In this document: positions 37,840 to 49,605 of the stretch, piece after piece | Numbering within the stretch: the first letter of the stretch is position 1 | Layout: every line of letters begins with the position of its first letter | Assembly: GCF_028554725.1 (NCBI RefSeq) | Contig: NC_071668.1 | Location: 29,180,501-29,244,500 of the forward strand | Length of the DNA stretch: 64,000 nt | DNA from: Zeugodacus cucurbitae | Lineage: Eukaryota > Arthropoda > Insecta > Diptera > Tephritidae | Direction of reading: 5' to 3' | Made by a program: the position numbers and the translations under genes | The notes under the pieces: model-generated | Told to the model about the DNA's origin: nothing | Seen by the model: only the letters and a program-made list of their open reading frames with translations | Databases searched by the model: none

Positions 37840-39000
37840 TAGTATATGGGAACTGAGGTGAACCGATTTCACTCGTTTACATCACCAAGATACAATATAT
37901 CGGAGACTATACGCCCTCTTAATTTTATATTATATATAATTAAGTATATGGGATCTGGGGGAAGTTATGACCTATATTTTCGCTGAAAAATTATTCTTAG
38001 GCACCAAGTTCTTCATGTTCGATATCAGGGGCCTTGAAAAATCATAGTCCGATTTTGACAATTTTTCCACAAGTGATGTCTCAGCTCAAATACAGTATTT
38101 GTGTAAAGTTTTTTTTCCGATATCTTCATTGATTCTTAATGTATATATTAGGGGCCATCCATAAATTTCGTCACACGTTGTCACATTTTGAACGGGAACG
38201 AATAGAAGTCACTGCGACAGTCAGTCTTGCAAACAACAACAAGCATGCATACGCAGCGGTAAAACCACGCCACCGCCGACAGAAGTAGCGTGATCGGCGT
38301 GGTACAGAGCAGCCAGTCGTCTAGCACCCAGGAGCGCAGAAGAGCGGGAAACGATATTGCCCTAAATTTTGAAATGTGATGTCACAAAGCTTTTGACCCC
38401 CTCCTGCCCCTTGTCACACAATGTCACTTCTGAATGATACCCTCCCCCTCTTCAAGGTGTGACGTAATTTATGGATGGCCCCTTATAAAGTGAACGAATC
38501 AGAAGAATTCAAAATTGAGTTATATGGGAAGTAGGCGTGGTTGTGAACAGATTTCGCCCATATTCACCACCCACGTCATCAGGGTGTCAAGAAAGTGTTA
38601 TATGCCGAATTTCATTGAAATCGGTCGAGTAGTTCTTGAGATATGATTTTTGACCCATAAGTGGGCGACGCCACGCCCATTTTTCATTTTGTAAAAAAAT
38701 CTGTGTGCAGCTTCTTTCTGATATTTTTAATTAATGAGTTAACGCACTTTTAGTCATTGACTAACCTAACCTTTGTATGGGAGGTGGGCTTGGTTATTAT
38801 CCGATTCATTCATTTTTGGACTGTATAAGGAAATGGTTAAAATAAACGACTGCAGAAAGTTTGGTTTATACAGCTTTATTGGTTTGCGAGTTATATACAA
38901 AAAACCTATTTGGGGGCGGGGTCACGCCCACTTTTCAAAAACAATTACATCCAAATGTGCCCCTTCCTAATGGGATCCTATGTTCCAAATTTTATTTTCA
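37840..39000 (+). repeat. 1.1-kb repeat relative, left arm of an inverted pair
   Basis: A diverged family member in plus orientation, starting within the 5' part ('cggagactatacgcc') and broken by the MITE at 38151-38482. The conserved GGGGGCGGGGTCACGCCCAC block is at about 38915. Its mirror arm begins right after 39000. Confidence 0.75.
38151..38482. mobile_element. 332-base MITE with GGGGCCATCCATAAA ends
   Basis: GGGGCCATCCATAAATTTCG (38151) is mirrored by the complement of 38458-38482 (GGGGCCATCCATAAATTACG), about 25 bases with one mismatch. TTA flanks both sides (38148-38150 and 38483-38485). In sister copies of the host repeat the uninterrupted sequence reads CATTATAAAGTGAACG, so TTA is a 3-bp duplication. 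That size and a GG-rich end would fit PIF/Harbinger, but the superfamily is not proven. There is no coding capacity. Confidence 0.85.
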
Positions 39001-39979
39001 GGAGGAGGTTGCTTTCGAAAATGGGCAAAATCGGTCCACTGCCAAGCCCACAAACACATAATAACCACGCCCACCTCCCATACGAAAGTTAGGTTGAAAA
39101 TAACGAAAAACGTCAGATACACTAAATTTTACAGAAGAAATAGTAGAAGGAAGCTGCACTCAATTTTTTTTACAAAATGAAAAATGGGCGTGGCATCGCC
39201 CACTTATGGGTAAAAAACCATACCTCAGGAACTGCTCGATAGATTTCAATGAGAATTGGTATATAACATTTTCTTGACACCCTGACAACACGGGTAAAAA
39301 ATGGGCGAAATCGGTTCACAACCACGACTACTTTCCTTATAACTCAATTTTGAATTCCATCTGAATCCTTCACTTTATAATATATACATTAGGAACCAAT
39401 GAAGATAGCGAAATAAAACTTCACACAAATACTGTATATGATCTGTGGATTCACTTGTCGAAAACGGACTATAACTTTTCAGGGCCCCAGATATCGAACA
39501 TGTTGAACTCAGGGCCTTAGGTTAAATTTTAACCGAAAATATGGGTTAATCTCTCAGATAATTTAATGTAATTCAGAGGAAATTGTTTTCTTCCAATAGT
39601 GTGTCTCTGTTCCAAATATTATTAAAATCGGGTCATAACATATAACATCTCCTAGCTCCCATATACCTAATTATAGGTTTTTTAAAAATACGATGGGCTT
39701 TATTCCACATATATGTTTTGGTTAATATGTGAGATATCTTAGTAAAATTAAATGAGCGTATAGTCTTGGATATAGTGTACCTTGCTGATGAAATTGAATG
39801 AAATCGGTTCAGGAATTACCTCAGCCCTCATATCTATATATGACGATTTTCGTTATTCTATTAAACTTTATGCCGAATTTATGGGTAAATTTGTGTGTTT
39901 TCTAAATAAAATTTCTTCAATAAATTGCGAGAGTATAAAATGTTCGGTTACGCCCGAACTTAGCCTTTCCTTACTTGTT
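39001..39979 (-). repeat. 1.1-kb repeat relative, right arm of an inverted pair
   Basis: Reverse orientation, ending CCTTTCCTTACTTGTT. It mirrors 37.84-39.0 kb, for example the 'gactatacgctcat' complement at about 39755. Confidence 0.8.
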
Positions 39980-40069
39980 TCTTTTAAGAATAGAAAGAAA
40001 GCTTGTTTTAAATAATGTGTATAATAAATTTAAAACAAACATAGTAAAGTTCTTGATAATAGACTTAAT

Positions 40070-42173
40070 ATTATCATCGTGCTTGGCGATTTTAACGCCA
40101 GGATGGGTAAAGAAGGTGTCGTTGGCACAACAGTCGGAAAATTCAGCCTCCATGACGAAACATCGCCAAACGGCCTGAGACTGATCGACTTCGCTGGGGC
40201 CCGAAATATGGTTGTCTGTAATACCAGATTCCAGCACAAAAAAATTCATTAAGCCCCATCAATCAAATCGATCACGTTGTGATAGACGGAAGACATGTCT
40301 CCAGTGTTTTAGACGTGCGTACGCTCCGAGGACCAAACATTGACTCGGCCCATTATCTAGTAGCAGCAAAGATACGCACTCGCCTCTGTGCAGCAAAGAA
40401 CGCCCGTCAACAAACACAAGGAAGGTTCGACGTCGAAAAGCTGCAATCACAACCGACAGCCGAACGATTTTCTACTCGACTTGCACTCCTGCTCTCTGAG
40501 AGCACTCATCAGCATCTCGATATAAGGGAGCTGTGGAACGGCATCTCAAACTCATTATATACCGCTGCAGCCGAAACAATTGGTCTCCGGGAACGCAAAA
40601 AAACCAGTTGGTACGATGCCTACCTCGCAACGTTGCGATCGACCACAACACGTTCCGGGTGGGATAGATATCGAGAACTGAAGAGGGAAGCGAGACGCAT
40701 TTGCAGACGTAAAAAGAAAGAGGCCGAAATGCGTGAGTATGAAAAGCTTGAAAATCTGGCCGACATGGGTAATGCTCGAAAATTTTATGAAAAGGTGAGG
40801 CGATTTACAGAAGGTTTCAAGACCGGAGCATTATCATGTAGGGACCGAGGAGGTAATCTGGTAACGGATGTCCAGAGCATACTGGGATTATGGAGGGAAC
40901 ACTTCTCCGACCTGCTCAATGGCAGTGAAAGTACAACACCAGGAGATGGCGAACCCGATTCCCCAATCGATGACGATGGAATAGATGTTCCATTACCCGA
41001 CTATGAAGAAATTCGAATAGCAATTACCCGCTTGAAGAACAACAAAGCGGCGGGGGCCGATGGATTACCGGCCGAGCTCTTCAAATACGGCGGCGAAGAA
41101 CTGATAAGGTGCATGCATCAGCTTCTTTGGAGAATATGGTCGGAAGAAAGCATGCCTGACGATTGGAATCTTAGTGTGCTCTGCCAAATCCATAAGAAGG
41201 GAGACCCCACAATCTGCGCCAACTACCGTGGTATAAGTCTCCTCAATATCGCATATAAGGTTTTGTCGAGCGTATTGTGTGAAAGACTAAAGCCCACCGT
41301 CAACGAACTGATTGGACCTTTGGCTTTAGACCTGGAAAATCTACAATGGACCAGATATTCACCATGCACCAAATCTTGGAAAAGACCCGAGAGAGAAGAA
41401 TCGATACTCACCATCTTTTTATCAATTTTAAAGCTGCCTTCGACAGCACGAAAAGGAGCTGCCTTTATGCCGCGATGTCTGAATTTGGTATCCCTGCAAA
41501 ACTAATACGGCTATGTAAGCTGACGTTGAGCAACACCAAAAGCTCCGTCAGGATGGGGAAGGACCTCTCCGAGCCGTCCGATACCAATCGAGGCTTCAGA
41601 CAGGGTGACTCAATATAGTGCGACTTCTTCAATCTATTGCTGGAAAAAATAATACGAGCTGCAGAGCTAAATAGAGAGGGTACAATCCTCTACAAGAGTG
41701 TACAGCTCCTGGCGTATTCAATATCATCGGAAGCAACAACCGCGTCGTTTGTTCTGCGTTTTCCAGACTAGATAAAGAAGCGAAGCGTATGGGTCTGGTG
41801 GTGAATGAGGTCAAGACGAAATATCTCCTGTTATCAAACAAACAGTCAGCGCACTCGCGTCTTGGCTCCCACGTCACTGTTGATAGTCATAACTTTGAAA
41901 ACAGCGGCTACACTGGTTAGGTCATGTTGTACGAATGGATGAAAACACTCCAGCTCTGAAAGTGTTTGATGCAGTACCCGCTGGAGGAAGCCACGGATGA
42001 GGACGACCTCCACTCCGGTGGAAAGACCAAGTGCAAAGTGACCTGGCTTCACTTAGTGTTTCCAGTTGGCGCCAAAAAGCAAAAAGGAGGAATGAGTGGC
42101 GCGCTCTGGTGGATTCGGCTATAATCGCTTAAAGCGGTTCCTACGCCAAATATATATATATATTATCATCGTG
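40070..42173 (+). pseudogene. RTE-type retrotransposon, 5'-truncated insertion with target duplication
   Basis: ATTATCATCGTG flanks the insertion at 40070-40081 and 42162-42173. The element enters at the endonuclease VLGDFNARMG motif and keeps the longest RT frame in the window (40279-41505, 408 codons). That frame includes the linker missing from the 18-kb copy, RLKNNKAAGADGLPAELF and NYRGISLLNIAYKVLSS. Frame changes occur near 40250 and 41330. The catalytic box is destroyed: LLAY is followed directly by S-IISS where other copies read YADDIDII. A further deletion near 41898 removes the segment before the RLRWLGH tail. The 3' end is a (TA)n tract. Confidence 0.9.
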
Positions 42174-42402
42174 AGGAATGATTGGTTCAGGCAAATATTA
42201 AACAAACTGTGTTTTATAAGGTGAACAGAAGACTTAATATTATAGGCTTTTAAGAAATCAAGAAAGTATAAGAAAAATTAATGTAAGTGTAATTCATAAA
42301 CAGTAGAAAGAATCGGCGAAGAATCGGCCAAATATGGCCGATGCCGATGCTGAATTTTGTGGCCGATGCCGATGCCAAGGCCGATTAATCGGTCGGACTC
42401 TA

Positions 42403-42410
42403 TTAAATAC
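42403..42410. repeat. Target-site duplication, right, of the second hAT
   Basis: TTAAATAC, matching 34710-34717 over a distance of 7.7 kb. Confidence 0.82.
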
Positions 42411-43237
42411 AAGTAAATAAATTGAAGTTTAATAAATTGTTTTATTAAATGATTTGTTAAAAAAACCATAACAGGACAATTAAAATGTTGTCTTAAGAGA
42501 AGTAATATGCTTAAAAAACAAATTCACGTTGTACGAGATCAAAATATTTTGTCATTAGTAATACTCAACAATTTCTATAGCTATTTAAAAACTTGATTAA
42601 ACGTCGTTCACTTCGAAATACAAATATAATAAGTTTTGAGTAATTGATCTTCTTCTCATACTTCCTCCAAAAATGGACCAATACAGCCATTTTTCCACTA
42701 CGAAATGTTCCCTTTTTGTAGCAGCAGCTCAAAATTTTCAAAAGGTTTACCTTATTTGGGTCGGCTTTAGTATAGTATCCCCGATTTCAGTGTTGAAATG
42801 GGTACGGAAAGAAAATGGTAGTTGGAAAGAGAAGGATCTCCAGATTACGAATATATATAATTTTTAATTGCAAGAAACTTATAGTTTTCGAGATATTCGC
42901 ATTTAAAGTTGCATTTAAAGTTTCAACCCTGAAATCGGGGTATACTATACTAAAGTTTCCCCCCTTATTTTTTAATATACTCGAAACGGTGGACACTTTT
43001 AAATTATTATTTTTATAAATAATTTCGACACTTATCCTTCTATTTTGTGCCGATCAACAATTTTAAGGTTTTCTATCAAATTCAATATTTTTCTTGCACA
43101 TTTTTTCAATTCTCACAAATCTTTTGAATTTTTTCAAGATCTTTTTTTTTAAATGTTTTTTTTAACTGCATTTATACATATGTTTTCTTCATGTTGTATG
43201 TTAAACCGAGTAGTTACAAATCCCCGATGTTCGTTAT
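42411..43237. other. No gene recognised
   Basis: AT-rich DNA between the hAT target duplication and the next MITE, without coding signals. Confidence 0.4.
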
Positions 43238-43241
43238 TTAA

Positions 43242-43952
43242 GGCAGTAGTCTGCTTTACAGGCTTCAAAAAATCGATTTTTTTGTTTTGTTTTAAATCTC
43301 TTCCAAAACTATCCAAGAATATGTATGTCTTTAAAATTCCAGAGGCCAATTCGACATATTTTCGAAGCTAAAGCAGTTTTAGTGGCCGAGCGTCGAGCAG
43401 GCGCGAATGCGAATCCGAAAACTTTAAATCGCGTTTTCTCGAGTTTTCATTTTCACAAGTGTTAGGAAACGGTGCCGGCGATAGCAAAAAGAATATATGT
43501 CCGATCGAAAAAATATTTGAACTAAAAAAGTTGGACAAAAGTATTATTTAAATTACTTGTTTTGCAACTTAAAGTAAATTTTTTTCTTAAAAAAAGTGAA
43601 TTTTTTTTTCAAACTTCGAAAAAATTTGGAATTTTATAACTTTTTCGGTATTTTAGTTCATAAAGAAAAAAAATTATAAAAATGAAAAAAAAAAATTGGT
43701 TCGACTGTTTCAGATGCATCGCACGACCTCCATCATCGGCACAGATTTACAAGTGCAGACTCCAGGCGCTGCAGAAAAATACTTACAACTTTGAAAAATA
43801 TTCAATATTTTTTAATAATAAATATTGTTTTTTAAGCCTTAAATATAGTACACTATCGTCTTAAAATTCCGTTTACCGCAATCATTTCCTTCCCTTTCAA
43901 AAAAAATTACTAAAAAAAACGCTTTTTTCGGCTTCTAAAGCCGACTACTGCC
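43242..43952. mobile_element. 711-base MITE with GGCAGTAGTC ends and TTAA flanks
   Basis: The left end GGCAGTAGTCTGCTTTACAG is mirrored by the complement of 43917-43952 (GGCAGTAGTCGGCTTTAGAA). Ten perfect terminal bases are followed by ~75% identity over the next ~26. TTAA flanks both sides (43238-43241 and 43953-43956). TTAA could be a piggyBac-type 4-bp duplication or a TAA/TTA 3-bp one of PIF/Harbinger; GG...CC ends favour the latter. No transposase frame is present. Confidence 0.8.
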
Positions 43953-44184
43953 TTAAGGTACTCAATGCACAGTGGTTGGGCTTGTATGAAGGTGCGGTCA
44001 TAAATACTTCCCGTTGAGATATCGCTTTGAAATTTTCACCAAAAATCTAGAAAATTATGTTAAATATATAGTAAAAAAATTGGCCCCATCGGACTACTAG
44101 GTCCTATAGCTCCCATAGAACTGTAATTGCCATTATATGGCAATCATGCGCAAAAATAGTTCTCATGGTCATGGTCGGAGCGTC

Positions 44185-46994
44185 AAAACTTTCAGTAAGC
44201 TTTGTAAAAACATTTAAGAAAGCGATAAACAAGCTGAACATGATTTGTCGTTATAGTTTCCCCCATCCAACCCCCACATATCATATAAAAAAGTCATGTA
44301 GGAAAAAAGCAAATTATCAACCAATTTAATACAGTTCATTTTCAGCAGCCATTATAATTAGAACAAAAACTTATAATACATCCTCTAGTAAACCGTACAT
44401 AGATTGAAATAAAGATGGTCTATCCTTCTTTCCAAGCTTTTTTAGTCCAATTACAATGAGTTTGAACTTAAAAATAGTTAATTCAAAGCCCATTATTATT
44501 TTGACGATTACTTCTACATCTGCAAATTTCCGCACCTAACTTTAACACTTTTATTACCTTAAGACTCTGGTAAAGACAATGTAAAATAAATATAACGGGG
44601 GATCGCGGGGGACATTGAAGACGCAGACTAATTTCACAAAAAATAAAAATCACGTTAGTCTTAATTAATTTCACAAGTTAAAATAAATACCTTTAGCTTC
44701 AAAAGCCATTAAAAATAATCTTGATTCGTTAACCTGAACAATTACCAGAACAATTTGAAGTGCGTTGTTGCTGAGAATTAAAAAAAAAATGTCTGATGTG
44801 CTTTAAAAAATACAGTTGTTCGTGCGTTTAACTCTATTTTTAGAAAGTACCGTTAGATTTTTGGGAAAACCCGGTTTGAAAATAAGAAGTTTGGACAATT
44901 TAGAGGCCATCGGTTTACATTTTGTCAAACAATCGAGAAATGGATTTTTTGATTTTTGGTTCGGTGGAACCACTGAACAATTGAAACCTTACAACGATTG
45001 TATTTAGTCCAATAAGCAATAATTTTTTTGCAAATGTAACCAATACAAATGTTAAGTTTTCTCATCTCTACTGCGTAGCCTTTGTTTTTAATGCTTTGTT
45101 CTATCAAACCAAATTTGAGCAACAGTAAGACGACAGTCAGTTTATTCACGAATATAAACATATGGGCAAATATCGGCAGCTACACTTAACATTTTTATTA
45201 TCTTAAAACATTGACAAATACACTGATAACACTCATAAAGGGGGGATCGTGGGGTAACATAACTAAATGTCTATTTAAACATGAAAATTACGTTAAAAAA
45301 AAATACACAAAAAAAGTATAATCAATCAAAAATACACAACAAATAATAAATCAATAAAATTAAATTCACTTATCATTCCCGTCCTGCTTTACGGTGCAGA
45401 AGCTTGGACGATGTCAACATCAGATGAGACGACACTAGGAGTTTTCGAGAGGAAAATTTTGCGCAAGATTTATGGTCCTCAGAACATTGGCAACGGCGAA
45501 TACCGCAGACGATGGAACGATGAGCTGTACGAGTTATACGACGACATTGACATAGTTCAGCGAATAAAAAGACAGCGGCTACGCTGGCTAGGTCATGTTG
45601 TCCGAATGGACGAAAACACTCCAGCCCTGAAAGTGTTCGATGCAGTACCCGCCGGAGGAAGCCGAGGAAGGGGAAGGCCTCCACTCCGTTGGAGGGACCA
45701 GGTGGAGAGCGACCTGGTTACACTTGGGATCTCCAACTGGCGCCGAACTGCAAAGGAGAGAGACAGGTGGCGCACTATCGTCGATTCGGCTATAACCGGC
45801 TAAACGGTTGCAACGCCAATCACATACATCACAATTTCACAAAATGAATTTATTAAAGTAAATACCTGCAACAATAAAATTCTTTTTAAATAATCAAAAT
45901 CGGACCTCTCTAGCAAACGTTTGACCACTTTGAAATTCAATTTTGTTTTCATGAAAAGCTAACTTAGCGCAGTTTCGCTACAAAATTGAACAGTTGATCA
46001 CGCTTTGCATTCTATTTTTAGAATGTCCCGTTAGATTTGCAGTAAAAACCGGTTTGCCATGAAGAAACTTGGATATTTTAGAGACGATTTGGTAACTTTT
46101 CAGAAATTTTTGTTGTTATGAATTTTTTGAATTTTGTCCTATGGGCGCAACCACTGTGCAATGTAAACAATTTGCTTGTTCGTAATAAGCGGTTGTCGTT
46201 AAAACGAATATTCGTTATTTCGGAAAACTACTGTAATTATTTTATATATATTTTAACTACTATTTTAAATTTTCGAATTATAATCTTGTATGCACAACTA
46301 AATTCTCCATTTTGTCGAACATCAAAAATGCGTTATAAATTTATACAACTTGCCAGATGCTTTCAAATTTTTATTTTCATTCCGCTCTTCAAATGGCATT
46401 TGTTAACACTGTACACCCACACAAATATTGTTAATTTGGCAGCACTGCACACACACAAATCAGCTGCTCCAATTACCTTTCAGTTGAGTCAATTTAATAT
46501 TTTCAATTATAAAATTTACGATCGAGAGCTAGTTCTTAGTAGTTAGTTTGAAAGATAAGCCATAAAAGTGGATGTAAAATGAAAAAAGGGAAACTAACAT
46601 TGAGAAATAAACATCGATAAGCTTTCGAGAACGTACAAAGTGTTATTAATGTTGTCAAACTTATTAGCACAACGGATGTTGTTTTTGTTTGGAAAGATAA
46701 GTGTGAACCGCAGTATACATATATACCAAAGGGTGAACCGAAGTAGGTGCAAGACGTAACTTGTGAGTCTAATATAACGATTGATAAATATCAAAATGGG
46801 TACAAATTGGCGAGAATTATTTCCAACGAAAGTCACTTTTGTTATATTTTTGCTATACATATCGTTGTTCATTGGACAAGGTAAGTAAAAATAACAATTT
46901 ATTGGACATGTTTATATTTATTATATTTTATGTTTTTTTTTATTATATATGATATTACAGGTATATTCGTAACCGCCTCACAAGAATCCAATAA
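44185..46994 (+). repeat. 2810-base tandem duplication, first unit
   Basis: It is repeated directly as 46995-49804. All open frames recur at exactly +2810 with identical translations, and I saw no base difference on reading through. The unit holds an RTE tail, the senju 5' flank, exon 1, intron 1 and the first part of exon 2. The unit ends (AAAACT... and ...AATAA) show no microhomology with the outer flanks. Confidence 0.93.
45366..45830 (+). pseudogene. RTE-type retrotransposon C-terminal tail, copy 1
   Basis: A ~145-codon open frame starting at LIIPVLLYGAEAWTMSTSD and running to VDSAITG (stop 45803). It is the C-terminal end of the RTE polyprotein, after the RT palm. The 3' end TAAACGGTTGCAACGCCAATCACATACAT matches the family. 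It is 5'-truncated and lies in the senju upstream region. Confidence 0.85.
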
Positions 46995-47139
46995 AAAACT
47001 TTCAGTAAGCTTTGTAAAAACATTTAAGAAAGCGATAAACAAGCTGAACATGATTTGTCGTTATAGTTTCCCCCATCCAACCCCCACATATCATATAAAA
47101 AAGTCATGTAGGAAAAAAGCAAATTATCAACCAATTTAA
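46796..47139 (+). pseudogene. Truncated senju copy (exon 1 and part of exon 2)
   Basis: Exon 1 (46796-46880) and its GT donor are intact. Exon 2 opens at 46961 and follows senju for 11 codons plus a shared base until the duplication junction at 46994. It then reads into unrelated sequence and stops at 47139. If transcribed and spliced it would give ~87 residues: the first membrane segment followed by a Lys-rich foreign tail. It lacks every residue of the remaining nine or so helices, so no transporter function is expected. Confidence 0.85.
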
Positions 47140-48175
47140 TACAGTTCATTTTCAGCAGCCATTATAATTAGAACAAAAACTTATAATACATCCTCTAGTA
47201 AACCGTACATAGATTGAAATAAAGATGGTCTATCCTTCTTTCCAAGCTTTTTTAGTCCAATTACAATGAGTTTGAACTTAAAAATAGTTAATTCAAAGCC
47301 CATTATTATTTTGACGATTACTTCTACATCTGCAAATTTCCGCACCTAACTTTAACACTTTTATTACCTTAAGACTCTGGTAAAGACAATGTAAAATAAA
47401 TATAACGGGGGATCGCGGGGGACATTGAAGACGCAGACTAATTTCACAAAAAATAAAAATCACGTTAGTCTTAATTAATTTCACAAGTTAAAATAAATAC
47501 CTTTAGCTTCAAAAGCCATTAAAAATAATCTTGATTCGTTAACCTGAACAATTACCAGAACAATTTGAAGTGCGTTGTTGCTGAGAATTAAAAAAAAAAT
47601 GTCTGATGTGCTTTAAAAAATACAGTTGTTCGTGCGTTTAACTCTATTTTTAGAAAGTACCGTTAGATTTTTGGGAAAACCCGGTTTGAAAATAAGAAGT
47701 TTGGACAATTTAGAGGCCATCGGTTTACATTTTGTCAAACAATCGAGAAATGGATTTTTTGATTTTTGGTTCGGTGGAACCACTGAACAATTGAAACCTT
47801 ACAACGATTGTATTTAGTCCAATAAGCAATAATTTTTTTGCAAATGTAACCAATACAAATGTTAAGTTTTCTCATCTCTACTGCGTAGCCTTTGTTTTTA
47901 ATGCTTTGTTCTATCAAACCAAATTTGAGCAACAGTAAGACGACAGTCAGTTTATTCACGAATATAAACATATGGGCAAATATCGGCAGCTACACTTAAC
48001 ATTTTTATTATCTTAAAACATTGACAAATACACTGATAACACTCATAAAGGGGGGATCGTGGGGTAACATAACTAAATGTCTATTTAAACATGAAAATTA
48101 CGTTAAAAAAAAATACACAAAAAAAGTATAATCAATCAAAAATACACAACAAATAATAAATCAATAAAATTAAAT

Positions 48176-48640
48176 TCACTTATCATTCCCGTCCTGCTTT
48201 ACGGTGCAGAAGCTTGGACGATGTCAACATCAGATGAGACGACACTAGGAGTTTTCGAGAGGAAAATTTTGCGCAAGATTTATGGTCCTCAGAACATTGG
48301 CAACGGCGAATACCGCAGACGATGGAACGATGAGCTGTACGAGTTATACGACGACATTGACATAGTTCAGCGAATAAAAAGACAGCGGCTACGCTGGCTA
48401 GGTCATGTTGTCCGAATGGACGAAAACACTCCAGCCCTGAAAGTGTTCGATGCAGTACCCGCCGGAGGAAGCCGAGGAAGGGGAAGGCCTCCACTCCGTT
48501 GGAGGGACCAGGTGGAGAGCGACCTGGTTACACTTGGGATCTCCAACTGGCGCCGAACTGCAAAGGAGAGAGACAGGTGGCGCACTATCGTCGATTCGGC
48601 TATAACCGGCTAAACGGTTGCAACGCCAATCACATACATC
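48176..48640 (+). pseudogene. RTE-type retrotransposon C-terminal tail, copy 2
   Basis: Identical to 45366-45830 through the tandem duplication rather than an independent insertion. It lies about 0.97 kb upstream of the senju start codon. Confidence 0.85.
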
Positions 48641-49422
48641 ACAATTTCACAAAATGAATTTATTAAAGTAAATACCTGCAACAATAAAATTCTTTTTAAA
48701 TAATCAAAATCGGACCTCTCTAGCAAACGTTTGACCACTTTGAAATTCAATTTTGTTTTCATGAAAAGCTAACTTAGCGCAGTTTCGCTACAAAATTGAA
48801 CAGTTGATCACGCTTTGCATTCTATTTTTAGAATGTCCCGTTAGATTTGCAGTAAAAACCGGTTTGCCATGAAGAAACTTGGATATTTTAGAGACGATTT
48901 GGTAACTTTTCAGAAATTTTTGTTGTTATGAATTTTTTGAATTTTGTCCTATGGGCGCAACCACTGTGCAATGTAAACAATTTGCTTGTTCGTAATAAGC
49001 GGTTGTCGTTAAAACGAATATTCGTTATTTCGGAAAACTACTGTAATTATTTTATATATATTTTAACTACTATTTTAAATTTTCGAATTATAATCTTGTA
49101 TGCACAACTAAATTCTCCATTTTGTCGAACATCAAAAATGCGTTATAAATTTATACAACTTGCCAGATGCTTTCAAATTTTTATTTTCATTCCGCTCTTC
49201 AAATGGCATTTGTTAACACTGTACACCCACACAAATATTGTTAATTTGGCAGCACTGCACACACACAAATCAGCTGCTCCAATTACCTTTCAGTTGAGTC
49301 AATTTAATATTTTCAATTATAAAATTTACGATCGAGAGCTAGTTCTTAGTAGTTAGTTTGAAAGATAAGCCATAAAAGTGGATGTAAAATGAAAAAAGGG
49401 AAACTAACATTGAGAAATAAAC

Positions 49423-49429
49423 ATCGATA
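49423..49429 (+). promoter_or_regulatory. DRE-like ATCGATA element upstream of senju
   Basis: ATCGATA lies ~180 bases before the start codon, close to the core TATCGATA bound by DREF at many fly housekeeping promoters. The duplicate unit carries the same site at 46613-46619. No TATA box is obvious nearby. Confidence 0.35.
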
Positions 49430-49605
49430 AGCTTTCGAGAACGTACAAAGTGTTATTAATGTTGTCAAACTTATTAGCACAACGGATGTTGTTTTTGTTT
49501 GGAAAGATAAGTGTGAACCGCAGTATACATATATACCAAAGGGTGAACCGAAGTAGGTGCAAGACGTAACTTGTGAGTCTAATATAACGATTGATAAATA
49601 TCAAA

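Larger units (their letters stand above)
34718..42402. mobile_element. hAT-like element loaded with nested insertions
   Basis: The termini are TAGTGTCCGATCGA (34718-34731) and the complement of 42389-42402 (TAGAGTCCGACCGA), 12 of 14 matching. Exact 8-bp duplications TTAAATAC flank at 34710-34717 and 42403-42410 and fit the hAT pattern. Both subterminal regions carry GCCGATGCCGATGCC repeats. Within it lie a 1.1-kb repeat, an RNase H-bearing non-LTR fragment, an inverted pair of 1.1-kb repeats with a MITE inside, and a 5'-truncated RTE copy. No transposase is recognised, so the original was probably non-autonomous. Confidence 0.82.

Noticed and set aside
46118..46546. 142-codon frame, repeated at 48928
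   Set aside because: Identical only because of the tandem duplication; Ile/Phe-rich, lying in the senju upstream region, no domain.
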